Source of the DNA: Chlorobium sp.
GTDB taxonomy: Bacteria; Bacteroidota; Chlorobiia; Chlorobiales; Chlorobiaceae
Reading direction: 5' to 3'
Assembly: GCF_021740465.1 (NCBI RefSeq)
Contig: NZ_JAIOZR010000003.1
Location: 62,001 to 126,000, forward strand
DNA: 64,000 nt
Below the pieces are notes generated by a model that was not told the DNA's origin, ran no database searches, and saw only the letters and a program-made list of their open reading frames with translations. This document shows, piece after piece, positions 9,099 to 21,239 of this stretch (positions within the stretch are counted from its first letter, which is position 1; each line of letters begins with the position of its first letter). A program made the translations under genes and the position numbers.

Positions 9099-9151
9099 GA
9101 GATTTTTCTCCTGTTACAGGTGAATCCTCTCTTTATTTCAGAGCGGTTTCC

Positions 9152-11434
9152 CTACAATTCATCGAGATGCAGGGCGTGTTCGAGTGCATGATAGTAAGTC
9201 TCGGCAAGCTCTGCGGTTGTGAAGGATACGGCGGTTTTTCCGTTGATGGCGATTGTTGCGCTCTTTTCCAGAACCTTGCCGATCACCCGAACCGGCACAT
9301 TGAAGAGCACAGCCTCTGCAATAACCTCTTTTGCCGACTCCGGAGCAATGCTTACCAATACCCTTCCCTGCGCTTCGGAGAAAAGCTGCAACTGCATGTG
9401 GAACGGATCTTTCGCTGCATCCTCAAGATCGACGTCAAAACCAAGATGGAAGGCTTTGTTCATAACGGCTTTCTCGGCCAGCGCGGTTATGAGCCCTCCG
9501 TCGGAAATGTCGTGAGCCGAGCGAAGCAGTTTTTTCGATGCAAGCGAGACCAGGAGCTCCTGCAGCTGCTTTTCATGCTGCAAATCGATATCCGGGGCGT
9601 CCTGGCCGGGTGTACCGTACTGCATCGTCAGATATTCCGAACCCTCGAGGCTCAGTTCGGGATCGCCGAAGAGCAGGATCGCATCGCCGGCGCTGACGAA
9701 GGTAGAACCCACAAGAATGTCGATATCGTCGAGCAGGCCGATCATGCCTATGGTCGGAGTAGGGTAGATGGCGGCCCGTTCGCCGCCGATGGATGTCTCG
9801 TTATAAAAACTCACATTACCGCCGGTTACCGGGGTGTTGAATGTCCTGCAGGCTTCACCCATGCCTTCTACCGAAGTCTTGAACTGGAAGTAGACTTCAG
9901 GTTTGTAGGGATTCCCGAAGTTCAGGCAGTTGGTTATGGCCAGGGGTCGGGCTCCGGAGCATGCAATGTTGCGGGCACATTCGGCAACCGCTATTTTTCC
10001 GCCTTTCAACGGATTCAGATAAACGTAACGGGCGTTGCAGTCGGTTTTCATTGCCAGGCCTTTTTTCGTGCCTTTGATGCGGATAACGGCAGCATCGGAG
10101 GCTCCTGTGGCGGTGATGGTATTGGTCTGAACCATGGAGTCGTACTGCCGGTAGACCCACTGCTTGCTGGCGATGCTCGGCCGCGAAAGCAGCGCAAGGC
10201 TGAGCGCCCGAAGGTCGAGCTGGTCATCGCCGATGAGTTCGGCTTTCGGGGTCGAGGGCTTTTTTTCAACCGCTTCGCGGATATAGACCGGTGCACCGCC
10301 GCCGAGCACAAGCGACTCCGCAGGTATTTCGGCCATCACCCTGCCGTGCTGCATCACCCTGATCTGATTGTCGGCCGTGACGCTTCCGATAACGACAGCC
10401 TGAACATCCCATTTCCTGTAGACGTCGATAATTCGCTCTTCAAATCCTTTTTCGGCTACCACCAGCATGCGTTCCTGCGACTCGGAAAGCATGATTTCGT
10501 AAGCGCTCATGCCGGCTTCACGCGCAGGTACCAGATCAAGATCGATTTCAATGCCTCCCGAGCCGGTTTTTTCGATGCCGCGGGCGCTCATTTCCGAAGT
10601 TGAACTGGTCAGTCCTGCTGCACCCATGTCCTGCAGGCCTACAACATAGCCGGTGGCAATGGCTTCGAGAGTGGCTTCAAGCAGCAGCTTTTCGGCAAAC
10701 GGGTCGCCCACCTGTACGCTCGGGCGCTTGTCTTCCGATGCTTCGCTGAGGTCTTCGGAAGCGAAGGTCGCTCCGTGAATGCCGTCCCGTCCGGTCGACG
10801 ATCCCACGATCAGCACCGGATTGCCCTCGCCCTTTGCCGTGGCGCTGACGGTTTTGTGATGCTCGACAATACCTACAGACATTGCGTTGACCAGTGGATT
10901 GCCGGTATAGCACTCTTCAAAGTATATCTCTCCGCCGACCGTCGGTACTCCGAAAGAGTTTCCGTAGTCGCCGATGCCCCTTACGACCCCGTCAACCAGG
11001 TAACGCACCCTGGGGTCCTTGGGCGAGCCGAACCGCAGGGAGTTCAGCGAGGCAACCGGACGGGCGCCCATGGTGAAAATGTCGCGGTGAATGCCGCCCA
11101 CGCCCGTTGCGGCCCCCTGATAGGGCTCGACGGCGGAAGGGTGGTTGTGCGATTCGATTTTGAAGGCAACGGCAAGATTGTCGCCGATATCGACCAGTCC
11201 GGCGTTCTCCTCGCCAGCTCCGGTAAGCAGGGCGGCACCCTCTCTGGGAAGGGTTTTAAGTACGGCAATCGAGTTCTTGTAGCTGCAATGCTCCGACCAC
11301 ATGACCGAAAAAATGCCGAGCTCGGTAAAGCTTGGGGTTCGCTTCAGAATATCGAGGATTTTCTGATACTCTTCGGCATTGAGACCATGCTCCAGGGCAA
11401 GCTGAAGGGTGACTTGGGGTTCAGTAGGTTTCAT
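9152..11434 (-). CDS. purL: Phosphoribosylformylglycinamidine synthase, large subunit PurL
   Basis: PurL makes FGAM from FGAR, glutamine-derived ammonia and ATP in purine synthesis. This 760-residue protein is the small-type PurL that works with separate PurS and PurQ subunits, neither of which is in the window. Diagnostic blocks are [14 protein letters not shown] near the N-terminus, [30 protein letters not shown], and the second-half [18 protein letters not shown]. The start is ATG at 11434. The secA stop lies only 25 nt upstream and nnr follows at 53 nt, so secA-purL-nnr look like one transcription unit. Nothing looks unusual in the reading frame. Confidence 0.97.
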   Translation of the reverse strand: MKPTEPQVTLQLALEHGLNAEEYQKILDILKRTPSFTELGIFSVMWSEHCSYKNSIAVLKTLPREGAALLTGAGEENAGLVDIGDNLAVAFKIESHNHPSAVEPYQGAATGVGGIHRDIFTMGARPVASLNSLRFGSPKDPRVRYLVDGVVRGIGDYGNSFGVPTVGGEIYFEECYTGNPLVNAMSVGIVEHHKTVSATAKGEGNPVLIVGSSTGRDGIHGATFASEDLSEASEDKRPSVQVGDPFAEKLLLEATLEAIATGYVVGLQDMGAAGLTSSTSEMSARGIEKTGSGGIEIDLDLVPAREAGMSAYEIMLSESQERMLVVAEKGFEERIIDVYRKWDVQAVVIGSVTADNQIRVMQHGRVMAEIPAESLVLGGGAPVYIREAVEKKPSTPKAELIGDDQLDLRALSLALLSRPSIASKQWVYRQYDSMVQTNTITATGASDAAVIRIKGTKKGLAMKTDCNARYVYLNPLKGGKIAVAECARNIACSGARPLAITNCLNFGNPYKPEVYFQFKTSVEGMGEACRTFNTPVTGGNVSFYNETSIGGERAAIYPTPTIGMIGLLDDIDILVGSTFVSAGDAILLFGDPELSLEGSEYLTMQYGTPGQDAPDIDLQHEKQLQELLVSLASKKLLRSAHDISDGGLITALAEKAVMNKAFHLGFDVDLEDAAKDPFHMQLQLFSEAQGRVLVSIAPESAKEVIAEAVLFNVPVRVIGKVLEKSATIAINGKTAVSFTTAELAETYYHALEHALHLDEL

Positions 11435-11459
11435 AGTGAACGGTGAGCGTTACAAGGCA

Positions 11460-14558
<3,099 letters not shown>

Positions 14559-14645
14559 TCTTTTTTCTTCGTTCTCGCTTGTGTTTCATACGGGTTGTGA
14601 AACAGGATAGATAATTGTTTTGTAAGGTATTGAATTACCTTCTGA

Positions 14646-14678
14646 GAAAAAAGACGTCCCCGACAAAAAAAGCGGGGG
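14646..14678 (-). terminator. Probable intrinsic terminator of the ogg gene
   Basis: On the minus strand a 5-bp CCCCG/CGGGG stem encloses a T-rich loop and is followed after 5 nt by TTTTTT. It lies about 85 nt past the glycosylase stop and before secA. The stem is short, so the call is tentative. Confidence 0.45.
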
Positions 14679-14762
14679 AGAGGGCACAGTTCATGCCTGT
14701 TTTGCGGGTCGCCGCTCTTTCCTGGCGGGGATTCTCCGGGGAAAACGCTCTTGCGCCCGGGA

Positions 14763-15707
14763 TTATGCCGTTCTCAGATGTCTGACTTTTCTTCGCCAGC
14801 AGTGGAAAAGCAGATGCCCGGCATAACCGGCCAGCTCAGGCTTCAGAATGGTGCGGATCTCCTCCTGAAGCCTGAGATAGTTTTTTTCCGTCAGCGCATC
14901 CGAAGCCCTCCGGATGCCGAACCACCCGGCAAGATACTGCCGGACATGGGTGTCGATCGGAAAGGCGTCGAAACGACCAAGGCCGAACAGCGCGATGCAG
15001 TCGGCGATTTTAGGGCCGATGCCGTCAAAATCGCAAAGCTGCTCCCTTAACCGGTCGAGCGGAAGCTCCCCGGAACCCAGTTCACCGAAATCCAGCAGGC
15101 CGGAAGCTGCGGCTCCGGCAACACGTCTTATGTTGACGGCTCTCCGGTAGTTGTTGTTGGTACAGGCCTGCAGTAGCGGCAGGGGGGCTTCTGCAAGGCA
15201 TTCGGCATCGGGAAAGCGGTAAAGGCGGTGTTTTTGTCCCCTGAACTCTATGGTACATGGCGAGCCGAACTTCTCGCACAAAAGGGCGATCTGCCGCCGT
15301 ATCAGCGTCATGCCGATACCCTGGGCACACATGAAGGTTATGGTTGTTTCAAAAGGCTCCTGCCGGAGCAATTTCAATCCCGAATACTCCTTCAGCAACT
15401 GTGCAACCTCAGGGTACTGTTTTATGAAACCCTCCCCGAACAGATTCCGGTTGTCGATATCAAGGGTTAAATATGTGCGTAACACATCAGTAAGCGGCGT
15501 TTCGCCTATCTCGTCATCCGAGGAGTAAATGGATATTGATCCGTCATTTATACTGCTGATAACTACCGGCATGTTTCGGATAAAAGAGATGTAAAACCCA
15601 TCAAAACCTGATATTTTATCCCATCTGAATGACTGCCCACTAAACAATGTATCCTTAATAAATAAAGGATAATAATGAGTTATTGTAGATAATTTATTTA
15701 TGATCAT
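14763..15707 (-). CDS. ogg: 8-oxoguanine DNA glycosylase/AP lyase (OGG1 family)
   Basis: This 314-residue base-excision repair enzyme removes 8-oxoguanine and nicks the abasic site. The N-terminal OGG_N domain contains the usual FSGQSFRW block at about residue 22. The helix-hairpin-helix-GPD motif is at about residues 230-260, LCDFDGIGPKIADCIALFGL. It holds the lysine nucleophile of the GxGxK pattern, and FPIDTHVRQYL supplies the catalytic aspartate. C-terminal AGYAGHLLFHCWRR matches the family end. The first 70 codons are much richer in A and T than the rest and continue into an AT-rich upstream block. This suggests that the 5' end borders a transferred or relaxed region. The start MIINKLSTITHY at 15707 keeps the normal N-terminal domain. 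Confidence 0.9.
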   Translation of the reverse strand: MIINKLSTITHYYPLFIKDTLFSGQSFRWDKISGFDGFYISFIRNMPVVISSINDGSISIYSSDDEIGETPLTDVLRTYLTLDIDNRNLFGEGFIKQYPEVAQLLKEYSGLKLLRQEPFETTITFMCAQGIGMTLIRRQIALLCEKFGSPCTIEFRGQKHRLYRFPDAECLAEAPLPLLQACTNNNYRRAVNIRRVAGAAASGLLDFGELGSGELPLDRLREQLCDFDGIGPKIADCIALFGLGRFDAFPIDTHVRQYLAGWFGIRRASDALTEKNYLRLQEEIRTILKPELAGYAGHLLFHCWRRKVRHLRTA

Positions 15708-16219
15708 GTATTGATTTATGCTTATCGATAACAGGATCCATATCCTGTGAAAATATTTTTTATTATAAATACTATTTTATTGTAATGAAATAAGATGAAG
15801 TTTTTTACATAAAAAAATTATAATAATACTATTATGCGTATTTTTGATGATTTATGTGGTGTAAGTTTGCTGTTACCATTTGTTTTATATGTTTATTATG
15901 ATTACTAATATCAACTATATTTTATTCTGAATTATTGATATTTTATTTTTAAAAACGCTTGATATGATGATTATATCATTGCTCTAATGATATTTATAGT
16001 CCGTTAAGATTATAATATTTATGGCGTTGATGTCTGGTTTATCAGCTTTCAGCGAAAGAAATAATAATTGTTCATCTGTATGTATGGTTCCCTGACAACC
16101 GGGTCATGCCGGAAAGCAAGATGGTTCTGATGTGAATTTTATGCTGCTTATTCTGAAAAACAGGGAGACGGTAACTGCGCGTTGAATCCGTCGCGAAGCC
16201 CCGTCAGGGCGCTCGTCAT

Positions 16220-16268
16220 AACGGTGCATGCAATGCCGACCTCAGGTGTCGGAACTGCATGCACCGTT
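16220..16268. repeat. Strong 13-bp perfect inverted repeat with inner stem
   Basis: AACGGTGCATGCA (16220-16232) is matched exactly by its inverted copy TGCATGCACCGTT (16256-16268). Inside lies a second 5-bp stem, CCGAC/GTCGG, so the whole 49 nt folds as one long hairpin with a small internal loop. No T-run follows on either side, so it is not a usual intrinsic terminator. It may be part of a small RNA, a protein-binding palindrome or an element remnant. Confidence 0.7.
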
Positions 16269-16429
16269 CATGGAACAATGCTGTAATGGTTAGTGGTGGC
16301 TGATTTCGTGCCGCATTCAGGACAGAATTTCACATTGGACTGAAGCGGGGGGCTGTATTGAGGGCTGGTTGCGCGTGAATTGAATTTTTGTCAGGTCTGT
16401 TCGGGTTTTGTGTTAATAAAACGCCGGAC

Positions 16430-16449
16430 ACCGCTTCAGGCGAAGCGGT
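16430..16449 (-). terminator. Hairpin just after the NAD(P)-binding gene
   Basis: ACCGCTTC and GAAGCGGT form an 8-bp stem with a 4-nt loop, 5 nt beyond the stop of the minus-strand gene. A TTTTATT run follows about 10 nt later on that strand. This is a likely though imperfect intrinsic terminator. Confidence 0.55.
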
Positions 16450-16454
16450 CTCTT

Positions 16455-17150
16455 TCAGCTCAACTGCCTGAAGCAGCCCAGCAGTGACTCCTGCGGGGCC
16501 TCTTCGGCCCGAATCAGCTCGAAAGTACGGTTTACTGCTTCCGGGGCCACGAGCGACAGTACGGCGATCTCGGCCACGTCACTGCGATCTATGGAGCCGG
16601 TTATCCGGTCGCCGGTATCGAGCACCAGACGGTGCTGCAGGGGCGGGCCGTCAAGCAGGCCTCCCGGCCTGATGACGGTAAAGGCGAATCCCTCGTCCGT
16701 GAACAGCCGCCGCACTTCGTTTTCGCCCGCCAGCTTCATGTCGAGCACCCGTCCGTATTTGTTGAGCGGGTGCTCCGGCCTGGTAACGGCAAGCGAGCTG
16801 ATGAGAATGAAGGTTTTCACCCCCTCTTTTTTTGCCAGCGTCGCCAGGCGGATAACCGCGTCGCGATCGATGGCCGATGGAGGAAGCGCTTCGGGGTCCA
16901 TGACGTTGCTGCCCAGGGCGCAGATCACGGCATCCGCATGCCGGCAGGCCGCCACGATCTCCTGCTCGTGCTCCGTGGTTCCCAAGGTGAGCCTGTCGGT
17001 CACTTCCGGTCCGAATTTTTCCAGGGCTTTTTCTCCGGAGCGCACAAAAAGGCGGTAATCGACGCCGTAGTGCTGAAGCCTCCTGACCACCCGCTGACCG
17101 GTTCTTCCGGTTGCTCCGGCGACGAGCACAGTTCCTGAATAGGGGTGCAT
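16455..17150 (-). CDS. NAD(P)-binding atypical short-chain dehydrogenase (NmrA-like)
   Basis: The 231-residue protein has the Rossmann nucleotide-binding loop VLVAGATGRTGQRVVRRL at residues 8-25. Other family marks are DAVICALGSN, FILISSLAVTRPEHPLNKYG and the FTVIRPGGLLDGPP block. These are typical of atypical SDR proteins of the NAD(P)H-binding/NmrA group. The YxxxK pair of classical SDRs appears only in altered form (YGRVLDMK). The substrate is not known. Plant and cyanobacterial relatives include photosynthesis-associated proteins, but nothing here proves that role. The gene follows the membrane protein gene by 5 nt and ends at a hairpin, so it is the last gene of a lipA-led minus-strand group. 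Confidence 0.8.
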   Translation of the reverse strand: MHPYSGTVLVAGATGRTGQRVVRRLQHYGVDYRLFVRSGEKALEKFGPEVTDRLTLGTTEHEQEIVAACRHADAVICALGSNVMDPEALPPSAIDRDAVIRLATLAKKEGVKTFILISSLAVTRPEHPLNKYGRVLDMKLAGENEVRRLFTDEGFAFTVIRPGGLLDGPPLQHRLVLDTGDRITGSIDRSDVAEIAVLSLVAPEAVNRTFELIRAEEAPQESLLGCFRQLS

Positions 17151-17155
17151 GGGTG

Positions 17156-17734
17156 TCAGCCGAATAATGAAAACTTTACATTCAGAATCATGGTCAGGTC
17201 AATCAGGCTGTGCAGCAAGAATACCGTGGGCAGGTCGCGATACCAGAAAAAGCTCAATGCCCAGCTTCCGGCAATAAGGAGCTGCGTCGGCATGAAGAGC
17301 GGTTTGAAGGGACTTGCCTGGTTGACATGTTCCGGAAGGATATCGAGCCAGAACAGGCCGTGGATCACGCCGCTGTAGACCATAAAAAAAAGCATTCCCG
17401 AAGCGAAAAGCAGCCAGGCGTTTTTTGTCGCCAGGCCTGCAAGTCTTTCGCCCATAGAGAAAAAGGCGTAGAACATGAAGGTTTCGGCAATGCCGTTGCC
17501 GAAGGTAAAGAGCAGCACCGAAGCCCAGTCCAGCGTTCGGCCCCCGTCGTAGGTGGAGTTGGTGTAAACGAAAGCGTTAATGGCCACAATGGCCACCGAG
17601 GCGGCAAGCAGCACCTTGCGGCGAAGATCGAAATCGGTATTGTAGCTGAAGGTTTCCTTTCTGAAAAAAATCAGCCCGATTGCGATGGCTATAAACCAGT
17701 AGGTAAAAATTTTCATGGGTATAGACCATTCCAT
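17156..17734 (-). CDS. Membrane protein, possibly divergent CPBP/CAAX-protease-like
   Basis: The 192-residue protein is strongly hydrophobic with about five or six membrane helices (for example FTYWFIAIAIGLIFF near the N-terminus). Three blocks recall the CPBP (CAAX prenyl protease, Abi) motif order: GIAETFMFYAFF with a glutamate in a helix, YSGVIHGLFW with a histidine, and the C-terminal HSLIDLTMI. The usual double glutamate and arginine of motif 1 are not intact, so activity is doubtful. It lies 5 nt before the NAD(P)-binding gene and 21 nt after lipA. Translation could start at 17734 (MEWSIP) or six codons later at MKIF; no clear ribosome binding site decides it. The function is unknown. 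Confidence 0.6.
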   Translation of the reverse strand: MEWSIPMKIFTYWFIAIAIGLIFFRKETFSYNTDFDLRRKVLLAASVAIVAINAFVYTNSTYDGGRTLDWASVLLFTFGNGIAETFMFYAFFSMGERLAGLATKNAWLLFASGMLFFMVYSGVIHGLFWLDILPEHVNQASPFKPLFMPTQLLIAGSWALSFFWYRDLPTVFLLHSLIDLTMILNVKFSLFG

Positions 17735-17755
17735 AATGACAGGTAAGTTAAAATT

Positions 17756-18667
17756 TTACGTATTGTTATGTAATTCTTCGCTTTTTTTTGAGCTCAACCG
17801 GACAGGCGTGGATGCCACGAACGCCGCGGCATGGTAGGAGCTTCTCACGAACGGGCCGGACTGCACATGGCGAAAGCCGAGCGATTCGGCCATGCGCTTA
17901 TACTCAGCAAACTCTTCGGGAGTAACATATCGGTTCACCGGAAGGTGGGATGCTGTCGGCTGCAGATATTGGCCGATCGTCACCATATTGCAGCCGAACG
18001 AAGCGAGATCCGCCAGTGAAGCGAAAACCTGGTCGAAGGTTTCTCCCATACCGACCATCATGCCGGACTTCGTGGAAAGCCCGAAGATGTTATTTGCCCG
18101 TTCGAGCAGTTCAAGGGATTTGCGGTAATCAGCCTGAGGGCGTATCGTCCCGTAAAGCGAGGGGACGGTTTCGATATTATGGTTCAGCACTTCCGGTACC
18201 TCACGCATAACCCGGTCGGCGTTTTCAGTTATACCGTCAAAATCTGGAATAAGACATTCGATGCTGACTTCCGGATTTTCTGCACGGATGCTTCTGATTG
18301 CGGAGACCCAGTGCCCGGAACCTCCATCGGCAAGGTCGTCCCGGTTGACGCTGGTCAGTACCACATGATTCAGGTTCATGTTTTTTACTGCAAGGGCAAT
18401 CTTTTCGGGTTCTCCGGGATCCGGAGGTGCCGGCAGAACGGTTTTATCGACGGCGCAGAAGCGGCAGGTACGGGTGCAGACCGAGCCGAGCAGCATAAAG
18501 GTTGCCGTGCCTTTCGACCAGCACTCCTGCAGGTTGGGACACATGGCCGAACGGCAGACCGTGTTCAGCCGGAGTCCCGAAAGCAGCTGCCGCGTCGCGG
18601 CGAAATGCTCGCCGGTCGAGAGTTTCAGCTTCAGCCATTCGGGTTTTTTCTGTCGATCACGGTTCAT
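17756..18667 (-). CDS. lipA: Lipoyl synthase LipA
   Basis: LipA is a radical SAM enzyme that inserts two sulfurs into the octanoyl chain on lipoyl domains of oxo-acid dehydrogenases and the glycine cleavage H protein. The 303-residue protein has both cluster motifs: [13 protein letters not shown] (auxiliary 4Fe-4S) and the radical SAM motif [10 protein letters not shown]. The RSSYHAA block near the C-terminus provides the serine ligand conserved in the family. Length and start ([15 protein letters not shown] at 18667) are normal. It is the first gene of a three-gene minus-strand group. The lipB partner is not in the window. Confidence 0.97.
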   Translation of the reverse strand: MNRDRQKKPEWLKLKLSTGEHFAATRQLLSGLRLNTVCRSAMCPNLQECWSKGTATFMLLGSVCTRTCRFCAVDKTVLPAPPDPGEPEKIALAVKNMNLNHVVLTSVNRDDLADGGSGHWVSAIRSIRAENPEVSIECLIPDFDGITENADRVMREVPEVLNHNIETVPSLYGTIRPQADYRKSLELLERANNIFGLSTKSGMMVGMGETFDQVFASLADLASFGCNMVTIGQYLQPTASHLPVNRYVTPEEFAEYKRMAESLGFRHVQSGPFVRSSYHAAAFVASTPVRLSSKKSEELHNNT

Positions 18668-18839
18668 TGCTTTCAGGCCTGGTCAGTAAAATTAAGAGGC
18701 AATATATGAAAATGCCTTCTGAATGCATGGCCTGATGCTTTTACAGCGTGCAGAGGACTAATGCACGGCGAAGTTCCGATGTGAGGTGATTTTTTGGGCA
18801 AACCAACGGTTGACATAATTATACAACCTTAAGCCGGGA

Positions 18840-19253
18840 ATGATGAAACAGCACGAACCTGAAAGCATTGATGACTATCTTGCAGGCTTCCCGCAGGATG
18901 TCCGCCGGACTCTGGAAAAGATTCGCTCCACCCTAAGAGCGGCGGCACCGGAAGCGGAGGAGAAAAAATCAGCTATCGGATGCCGACCTTCGCCCTGAAA
19001 GGCAATCTCGTGCATTTCGCCGCTTTTAAAACCCATATAGGCTTCTATCCGACCCCTTCGGGTATTGAGCGCTTTCGGGACGAGCTTACCAGATATGACT
19101 GCGCGAAAGGTACCGTACGTTTTCAGCTCGGGGAGCCTGTTCCGTATGATCTGATAGCACGCATCGTCCGATTCAGGCGTTGCGGAGAATCTCGCAAGAG
19201 CCTCTGCAAAAGAGAAAAAGCCGAATACGAATTTACAGCATATTACTGCATAA
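18840..19253 (+). pseudogene. DUF1801 (YdhG/YjbR-like) protein, broken by two frameshifts
   Basis: The intact family sequence can be read only by changing frame twice. The first part, from the ATG at 18840 (MMKQHEPESIDDYLAGFP), runs into a stop at 18996-18998. The family sequence continues in another frame from a run of six A at 18963-18968: ISYRMPTFALKGNLVHFAAF. One extra A there would keep the frame. Near 19178 one extra C breaks it again, and the expected VAENLARASAKEKK ending continues in the original frame to the TAA at 19251-19253. The two changes cancel in length. Either this is a decayed gene or the assembly has two single-base errors. The pterin dehydratase gene starts 11 nt later. 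Confidence 0.78.
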
Positions 19254-19263
19254 GGGAGCAATC

Positions 19264-19590
19264 ATGAACGAACTGAAAAAGAGGGCTTGCGAGCCCTGCC
19301 GTGAAGGATCCGCCCCGTTGTCGGCGATCGAGACAGAACGGCTGATGAAGCAGCTGCAAGGATGGAACATCGTTATGGAGGATGGCGTCAACCGGCTGCA
19401 GCGTACATTCACATTTCCGGATTTCAGGCAGGCGCTGGCTTTCACCAACAGGGTCGGCGAATTGGCAGAAGCCGAAAATCACCACCCGAAACTGATAACC
19501 GAGTGGGGACGGGTAACTGTGGCCTGGTGGACACACTCTGTAAACGGGCTGCACCTGAACGATTTCATCATGGCTGCCCGCACCGGCTAA
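19264..19590 (+). CDS. phhB: Pterin-4a-carbinolamine dehydratase
   Basis: The 108-residue protein matches the PCD/DCoH family, which dehydrates 4a-hydroxytetrahydrobiopterin and recycles pterins. The signature block EAENHHPKLITEWGRVTVAWWTH contains the conserved histidine pair and the tryptophan of the active site, and the tail HLNDFIMAARTG is typical. The N-terminal 20 residues, with three cysteine/glutamate-rich turns, extend the usual length slightly. The ATG at 19264 follows AGGGAG at a good ribosome-binding distance, which fixes the start over an earlier in-frame ATG at 19180. In bacteria lacking phenylalanine hydroxylase such proteins are thought to act in other pterin or molybdopterin reactions; no hydroxylase is seen nearby. 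Confidence 0.92.
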   Translation: MNELKKRACEPCREGSAPLSAIETERLMKQLQGWNIVMEDGVNRLQRTFTFPDFRQALAFTNRVGELAEAENHHPKLITEWGRVTVAWWTHSVNGLHLNDFIMAARTG

Positions 19591-19611
19591 CAGGCTTCGG
19601 GCTGAAGCCTG
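19591..19611 (+). terminator. Hairpin directly after the pterin dehydratase gene
   Basis: CAGGCTTC and GAAGCCTG form an 8-bp perfect stem with a 5-nt loop, starting one base after the stop codon. No clear T-run follows, so it may act as an RNA-stabilising 3' end or a weak terminator. Confidence 0.4.
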
Positions 19612-19676
19612 AAACGGGAATTTCTCTCTGAAGGAATTGTCAGAGGCTTGAGTATGTATCTTTTCGTTAACAAATA

Positions 19677-19862
19677 CTAACAGTTACTGCAGGTTTTTAT
19701 GCCCAGTATCTTGTAGAGAGGACAGAAGCCGATACCTGCGGTAATGAGCGGAATCAATCCGGCAGCTCCCAGCCAGTTCTGGTATACAACGCCCAGCACG
19801 ATGATTATGATGCCTAAGACGACCCGGATAACCCGATCCACCTGTCCCATGTTCTTGTTCAT
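19677..19862 (-). CDS. Small DUF2892 (YgaP-type) membrane protein
   Basis: The 61-residue protein has the pattern of DUF2892: a polar start with GQVDRVIRVVLG, two hydrophobic helices (IIIIVLGVVYQNW and GLIPLITAGIGF), and the end FCPLYKILGIKTC. This domain is found alone or behind rhodanese domains as in YgaP. The conserved Cys-Pro-Leu-Tyr segment and the terminal cysteines are retained. No function beyond inner-membrane location can be inferred. The gene is convergent with the pterin dehydratase gene and divergent from cysQ. Confidence 0.88.
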   Translation of the reverse strand: MNKNMGQVDRVIRVVLGIIIIVLGVVYQNWLGAAGLIPLITAGIGFCPLYKILGIKTCSNC

Positions 19863-20123
19863 TTCCTGACTATTGAATGTTTTATTGTTCTGCTTTTAAG
19901 CAGGAAGCATGTATTTGCCCCCCGCTCATACTACACTTGTCTTTTACAAGGCTTTTTTCCTGCATTCCGTTCCTTACCCGGTGGAGAGAGCACGATTGCG
20001 GACAAGGGTATCAAAAGCATGAATATTTTGAAAACTGTCAGGTAACCCTATTTTGTTCAGGGAATTATCTTTTGCGGAAAGTGCCGTGCGGACGGCCGAA
20101 CCCCTGAAATTTCAATACACGCC

Positions 20124-20921
20124 ATGTTTTCTCTACCTGAAACGGAAACAGCCCTGGAGACCGCTCTTGAAGCCGGAGAACTTATCCTCGATTGCTATGG
20201 CCTCGAGGAGATTCGGACGGAATACAAGTCCGATAACTCGCCATTGACCACCGCCGACAGACAGAGCAACGAGCTCATTCTGCGAAAACTTTCCGAAACC
20301 GGCCTTCCGGTTTTAAGTGAAGAAGGCCAACAGGCTCCCTATGAAGAAAGAAAGTCCTGGCCCTCTTTCTGGATGGTCGATCCCCTTGACGGAACAAGGG
20401 AGTTTCTTGCCCGGAACGGGGAGTTTACCGTCAATATAGCCCTGATCCGTGACGGGCACCCCGTTCTCGGTGTTGTCTATGCCCCGGCAAAAGAGCAGCT
20501 TTATTTTGCGGTCCCCGGAGAGGGCGCTTTTCTGCTCGAGGGTGCTCGCGGCATGATCGGCTCACCGGAGCGGATAGCGGCGGCCTCCCTCAGGCTTCCG
20601 TTTTCGAGCAATCCCGACAGCTTCAGAATTGTCGCGAGCCGTTCCCATATGGATGAGAAAACCCTCTCCTATCTTGAGCGTCTTCGTCAGAACAATCCCG
20701 ATCTCGATGTGCTGCGCTGCGGAAGCTCCCTGAAGTTCTGCATGGTGGCATCCGGCGAAGTACACAGTTATCCCCGATTTTCACCCACCATGGAGTGGGA
20801 TACCGCCGCAGGACACGCCATTCTCAATGCTGCAGGAAAAACGCTGATCGACACCGTAAGCCATAGGGAGCTGGTCTACAACAAGGAAGACCTTCACAAT
20901 CCGGGGTTCATCGCGCAGTAA
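20124..20921 (+). CDS. cysQ: 3'(2'),5'-bisphosphate nucleotidase CysQ
   Basis: CysQ belongs to the inositol monophosphatase superfamily and hydrolyses the 3'-phosphate of PAP and PAPS during sulfate assimilation. Metal-binding motifs are present: LSEEGQQ, DPLDGTREF (the DPxDGT signature) and the C-terminal WDTAAGHAILNAAG. The length of 265 residues is usual. The start MFSLPETETALETAL at 20124 places the first helix as in relatives. Green sulfur bacteria generally lack assimilatory sulfate reduction, so the role may be general PAP removal; that is inference. It is a single gene; 318 nt follow before the next start. Confidence 0.92.
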   Translation: MFSLPETETALETALEAGELILDCYGLEEIRTEYKSDNSPLTTADRQSNELILRKLSETGLPVLSEEGQQAPYEERKSWPSFWMVDPLDGTREFLARNGEFTVNIALIRDGHPVLGVVYAPAKEQLYFAVPGEGAFLLEGARGMIGSPERIAAASLRLPFSSNPDSFRIVASRSHMDEKTLSYLERLRQNNPDLDVLRCGSSLKFCMVASGEVHSYPRFSPTMEWDTAAGHAILNAAGKTLIDTVSHRELVYNKEDLHNPGFIAQ

Positions 20922-21239
20922 AGGGGTACCGCAGCATTGCAGATATGTCGGACACTTTTCACCAGGCGCAATTTCCAGGGATTTGTCTTGAAAATCCTCG
21001 CCGAAACCGGTTGCTCCGGAAGCACGGGGATGAGAGAATTGAACCGAAACGCACTTCTTTGACCGGGAAATAAGCTATATTAAAGTTCGCTGTAGATTTT
21101 TTTTCGACAGGGGGACTGCTCTCCTGATCAGTTGTGCGTTTTCGCTTCAATATTCAGACCTCTGAAGAGTGCTTTACCGTTTGTACGTCGGTGGATCTGA
21201 GTTTTTGGCGTATTTATCAATAAAACCAATCTCAGGTTC
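20922..21239. other. 318-nt intergenic stretch with no gene seen
   Basis: Between cysQ and the ArsA-like gene no conserved reading frame or RNA fold is recognisable. The last 100 nt, with TTTTTTCG and TATTTATCAATAAAACC runs, probably carry the promoter of the ArsA-like gene, but no clear -35/-10 pair can be fixed. Confidence 0.5.

Larger units (their letters stand above)
15708..16454. other. 747-nt non-coding block, AT-rich in its first half
   Basis: No credible gene is seen here on either strand. Bases 15708 to about 16080 are strongly AT-rich, with many ATAAT and TTTATT runs, in contrast to the GC-richer genes around it. A 7-bp inverted repeat, ACAGGAT with ATCCTGT (15731-15748), lies just upstream of the glycosylase start and could be an operator. 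The right half, from about 16140, returns to normal composition and holds a large hairpin (16220-16268) and the terminator of the next minus-strand gene. Confidence 0.6.

Noticed and set aside
20959-21150. Minus-strand frame of 63 codons between cysQ and the ArsA-like gene
   Set aside because: It is short, with no motif, and likely covers the promoter of the ArsA-like gene.
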